Part shown: positions 63,036-64,000 of the stretch, piece after piece | How the letters are laid out: each line of letters opens with the position of its first letter | Numbering within the stretch: the stretch's first letter is position 1 | Origin: Mycobacterium intermedium | GTDB lineage: Bacteria; Actinomycetota; Actinomycetes; Mycobacteriales; Mycobacteriaceae | Direction of reading: 5' to 3' | Assembly (NCBI RefSeq): GCF_002086275.1 | Contig: NZ_MVHT01000006.1 | Span: 62,001 to 126,000, forward strand | Length of the DNA stretch: 64,000 bases | Notes under the pieces: model-generated | What the model saw: only the letters and a program-made list of their open reading frames with translations | Database searches by the model: none | What the model was told of the DNA's origin: nothing | Translations under genes and position numbers: made by a program

Positions 63036-63248
63036 ATGCGACTTTCGACTCGGAACCAGCTCACGGGAACCATCACCCAGGTTGACCTCGGCAGCGTCAT
63101 GGCCGTCGTGAAGGTGCGCCTCGATGGCGGCGACCAGATCATCACCGCATCGGTCACCAAGGACGCCGCCCTCGAACTGGGCCTCGCGGTGGGCCAACCC
63201 GCGACGGTGTTCATCAAGTCGACCGAAGTGACGGTCGGCGTCGAGTAG
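63036..63248 (+). CDS. Stand-alone molbindin (TOBE/Mop domain)
   Basis: Predicted 70 residues, a single Mop domain: MRLSTRNQLTGTITQVDLGSV opening, the typical ITASVTKDAALELGLAVGQPATVFIKSTEV ending. Molbindins store molybdate or tungstate as hexamers. It stands 11 bases after the TetR stop with a normal gap, so it may be co-transcribed with it. I do not recall it at this place in M. tuberculosis. Confidence 0.88.
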   Translation: MRLSTRNQLTGTITQVDLGSVMAVVKVRLDGGDQIITASVTKDAALELGLAVGQPATVFIKSTEVTVGVE

Positions 63249-63253
63249 TACCC

Positions 63254-64000
63254 CGTGACCGCCACCATGCGGGCCGAGCGCTTCTACTCGGACACCAAAC
63301 GGGTTGAGCTGGAAGATGTTCCGATTCCAGAGCCAGGTCCGGGCGAGGTTCTGGTCAAAGTCGCCTTCTGCGGAATCTGTCATTCGGACCTGAGTCTGAT
63401 CAACGGCACGTTCCCGCCGCAGGCACCGGTGGTGACGCAGGGCCACGAGGCGTCGGGCACCATCGCGAAACTGGGGCCGGACGTGACGGGCTGGGCCGAG
63501 GGCGACCGGGTGGTCGTCGCTGCCGGTCGGCCATGCCAGGCCTGCCCGAACTGCCGGCGCGGCGAGCTCAGCAATTGCCTGCGAATCAAATTGATGGCCT
63601 TCGCCTATGACGGCGCGTGGGCGGAATACACGGTGGCGCAGGCGGTGGGACTGACCCGAGTACCGGACAACGTGCCGCTGGAGCAGGCCGCGATTCTGGC
63701 TGACGCGGTGTCGACGCCGTTCGGCGCGGTGGTTCGCACCGGCAAGGTCGCGGTAGGAGAATCCGTCGGCGTATGGGGTGTCGGCGGCGTCGGAACCCAT
63801 ATCGTCCAGTTGGCCCGTTTGGTGGGCGCGGTTCCGGTGATCGCGTTCGACATCAACCCCGCCGTGCTGGAGCGCGCGCTGGAACTCGGCGCCGACTACG
63901 CGTTCGACACCCGTGACGAGGGACTGCCCGAAAAGGTCGCCGAGGTCACCGGCGGTCGCATGCTGGACGTGGCGTTCGACGCCGTCGGCCTGAAGGTGAC
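63254..64000 (+). CDS. Zinc-dependent alcohol dehydrogenase (3' end cut by window)
   Basis: A GTG at 63255 (or ATG at 63267) opens a frame that runs to the window edge. Zinc alcohol dehydrogenase features are complete in the visible part: FCGICHSDLS and GHEASG for catalytic zinc, CQACPNCRRGELSNC for structural zinc, and the NAD motif WGVGGVGTHIVQLAR. Acidic FDINPA follows, pointing to NAD(H). The last part of the nucleotide domain is missing. Position after the molbindin gene differs from the M. tuberculosis order (epoxide hydrolase there). Confidence 0.88.

Overview
The window is chromosomal DNA from a high-GC actinobacterium of the genus Mycobacterium, most likely a slow-growing non-tuberculous species. 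The evidence is a complete mce1 lipid-transport operon, three PE/PE-PPE genes, and a gene order that, from memory of the M. tuberculosis map and read in reverse, follows Rv0176 down to Rv0135c. I cannot name the species. No rRNA, tRNA, CRISPR array or insertion sequence was seen, and no stretch over 300 bases lacks a gene.

Region 1 (1-14161) is the mce1 locus: a divergent GntR regulator (mce1R) and, on the minus strand, fadD5, yrbE1A, yrbE1B, mce1A-mce1F and two Mce-associated membrane genes, mostly joined by 4-base start/stop overlaps. The products should form a cell-envelope importer for fatty or mycolic-type lipids with an acyl-CoA synthetase at the head of the operon. Region 2 (14147-16231) holds a SRPBCC protein (TB18.5), a hot-dog thioesterase and the zinc alcohol dehydrogenase adhE1.

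Region 3 (16210-30179) is the accessory part: about 14 kb lying between adhE1 and the FAD oxidase, which are neighbours in M. tuberculosis. It looks like an uncharacterised CoA-dependent catabolic cluster. One tight operon of eight genes runs from an unrecognised 174-aa protein through a NIPSNAP-like protein, a P450, a dehydrogenase, a HpaI-type aldolase, a SnoaL-like protein, an SDR and an HSL-family hydrolase. Others encode a CoA-transferase, a membrane protein, an acyl-CoA dehydrogenase, an F420-type oxidoreductase, two TesB-like thioesterases, an SMP-30-like protein and a TetR regulator. A 27-bp motif (GTGACAYTTT-N7-ATTTGTAAAG), seen three times and only at promoters of this cluster, suggests one regulon.

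Region 4 (30195-33974) has a GlcD-type oxidase, a FabG3-like SDR, a DapB-fold dehydrogenase and a decayed alpha/beta hydrolase. Region 5 (34086-45827) has a PE-PPE gene, a TetR gene, a 41-aa microprotein, the proton-translocating transhydrogenase pntAa-pntAb-pntB, fadE2, the secreted phosphatase ptpB and two more PE-PPE genes; the last has a stop at codon 2.

Region 6 (45854-64000) has a quinone oxidoreductase, an SDR, an aldehyde dehydrogenase, three tandem LCM-type methyltransferases with a TetR and a pirin, a ClC channel gene, a Dps gene, a HhH-GPD glycosylase, small NTF2-like and DUF427 genes, an epimerase, msrA, cyp138 with its divergent TetR, a molbindin and a truncated zinc alcohol dehydrogenase. 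Several inverted repeats there are candidate operators or RNA switches.
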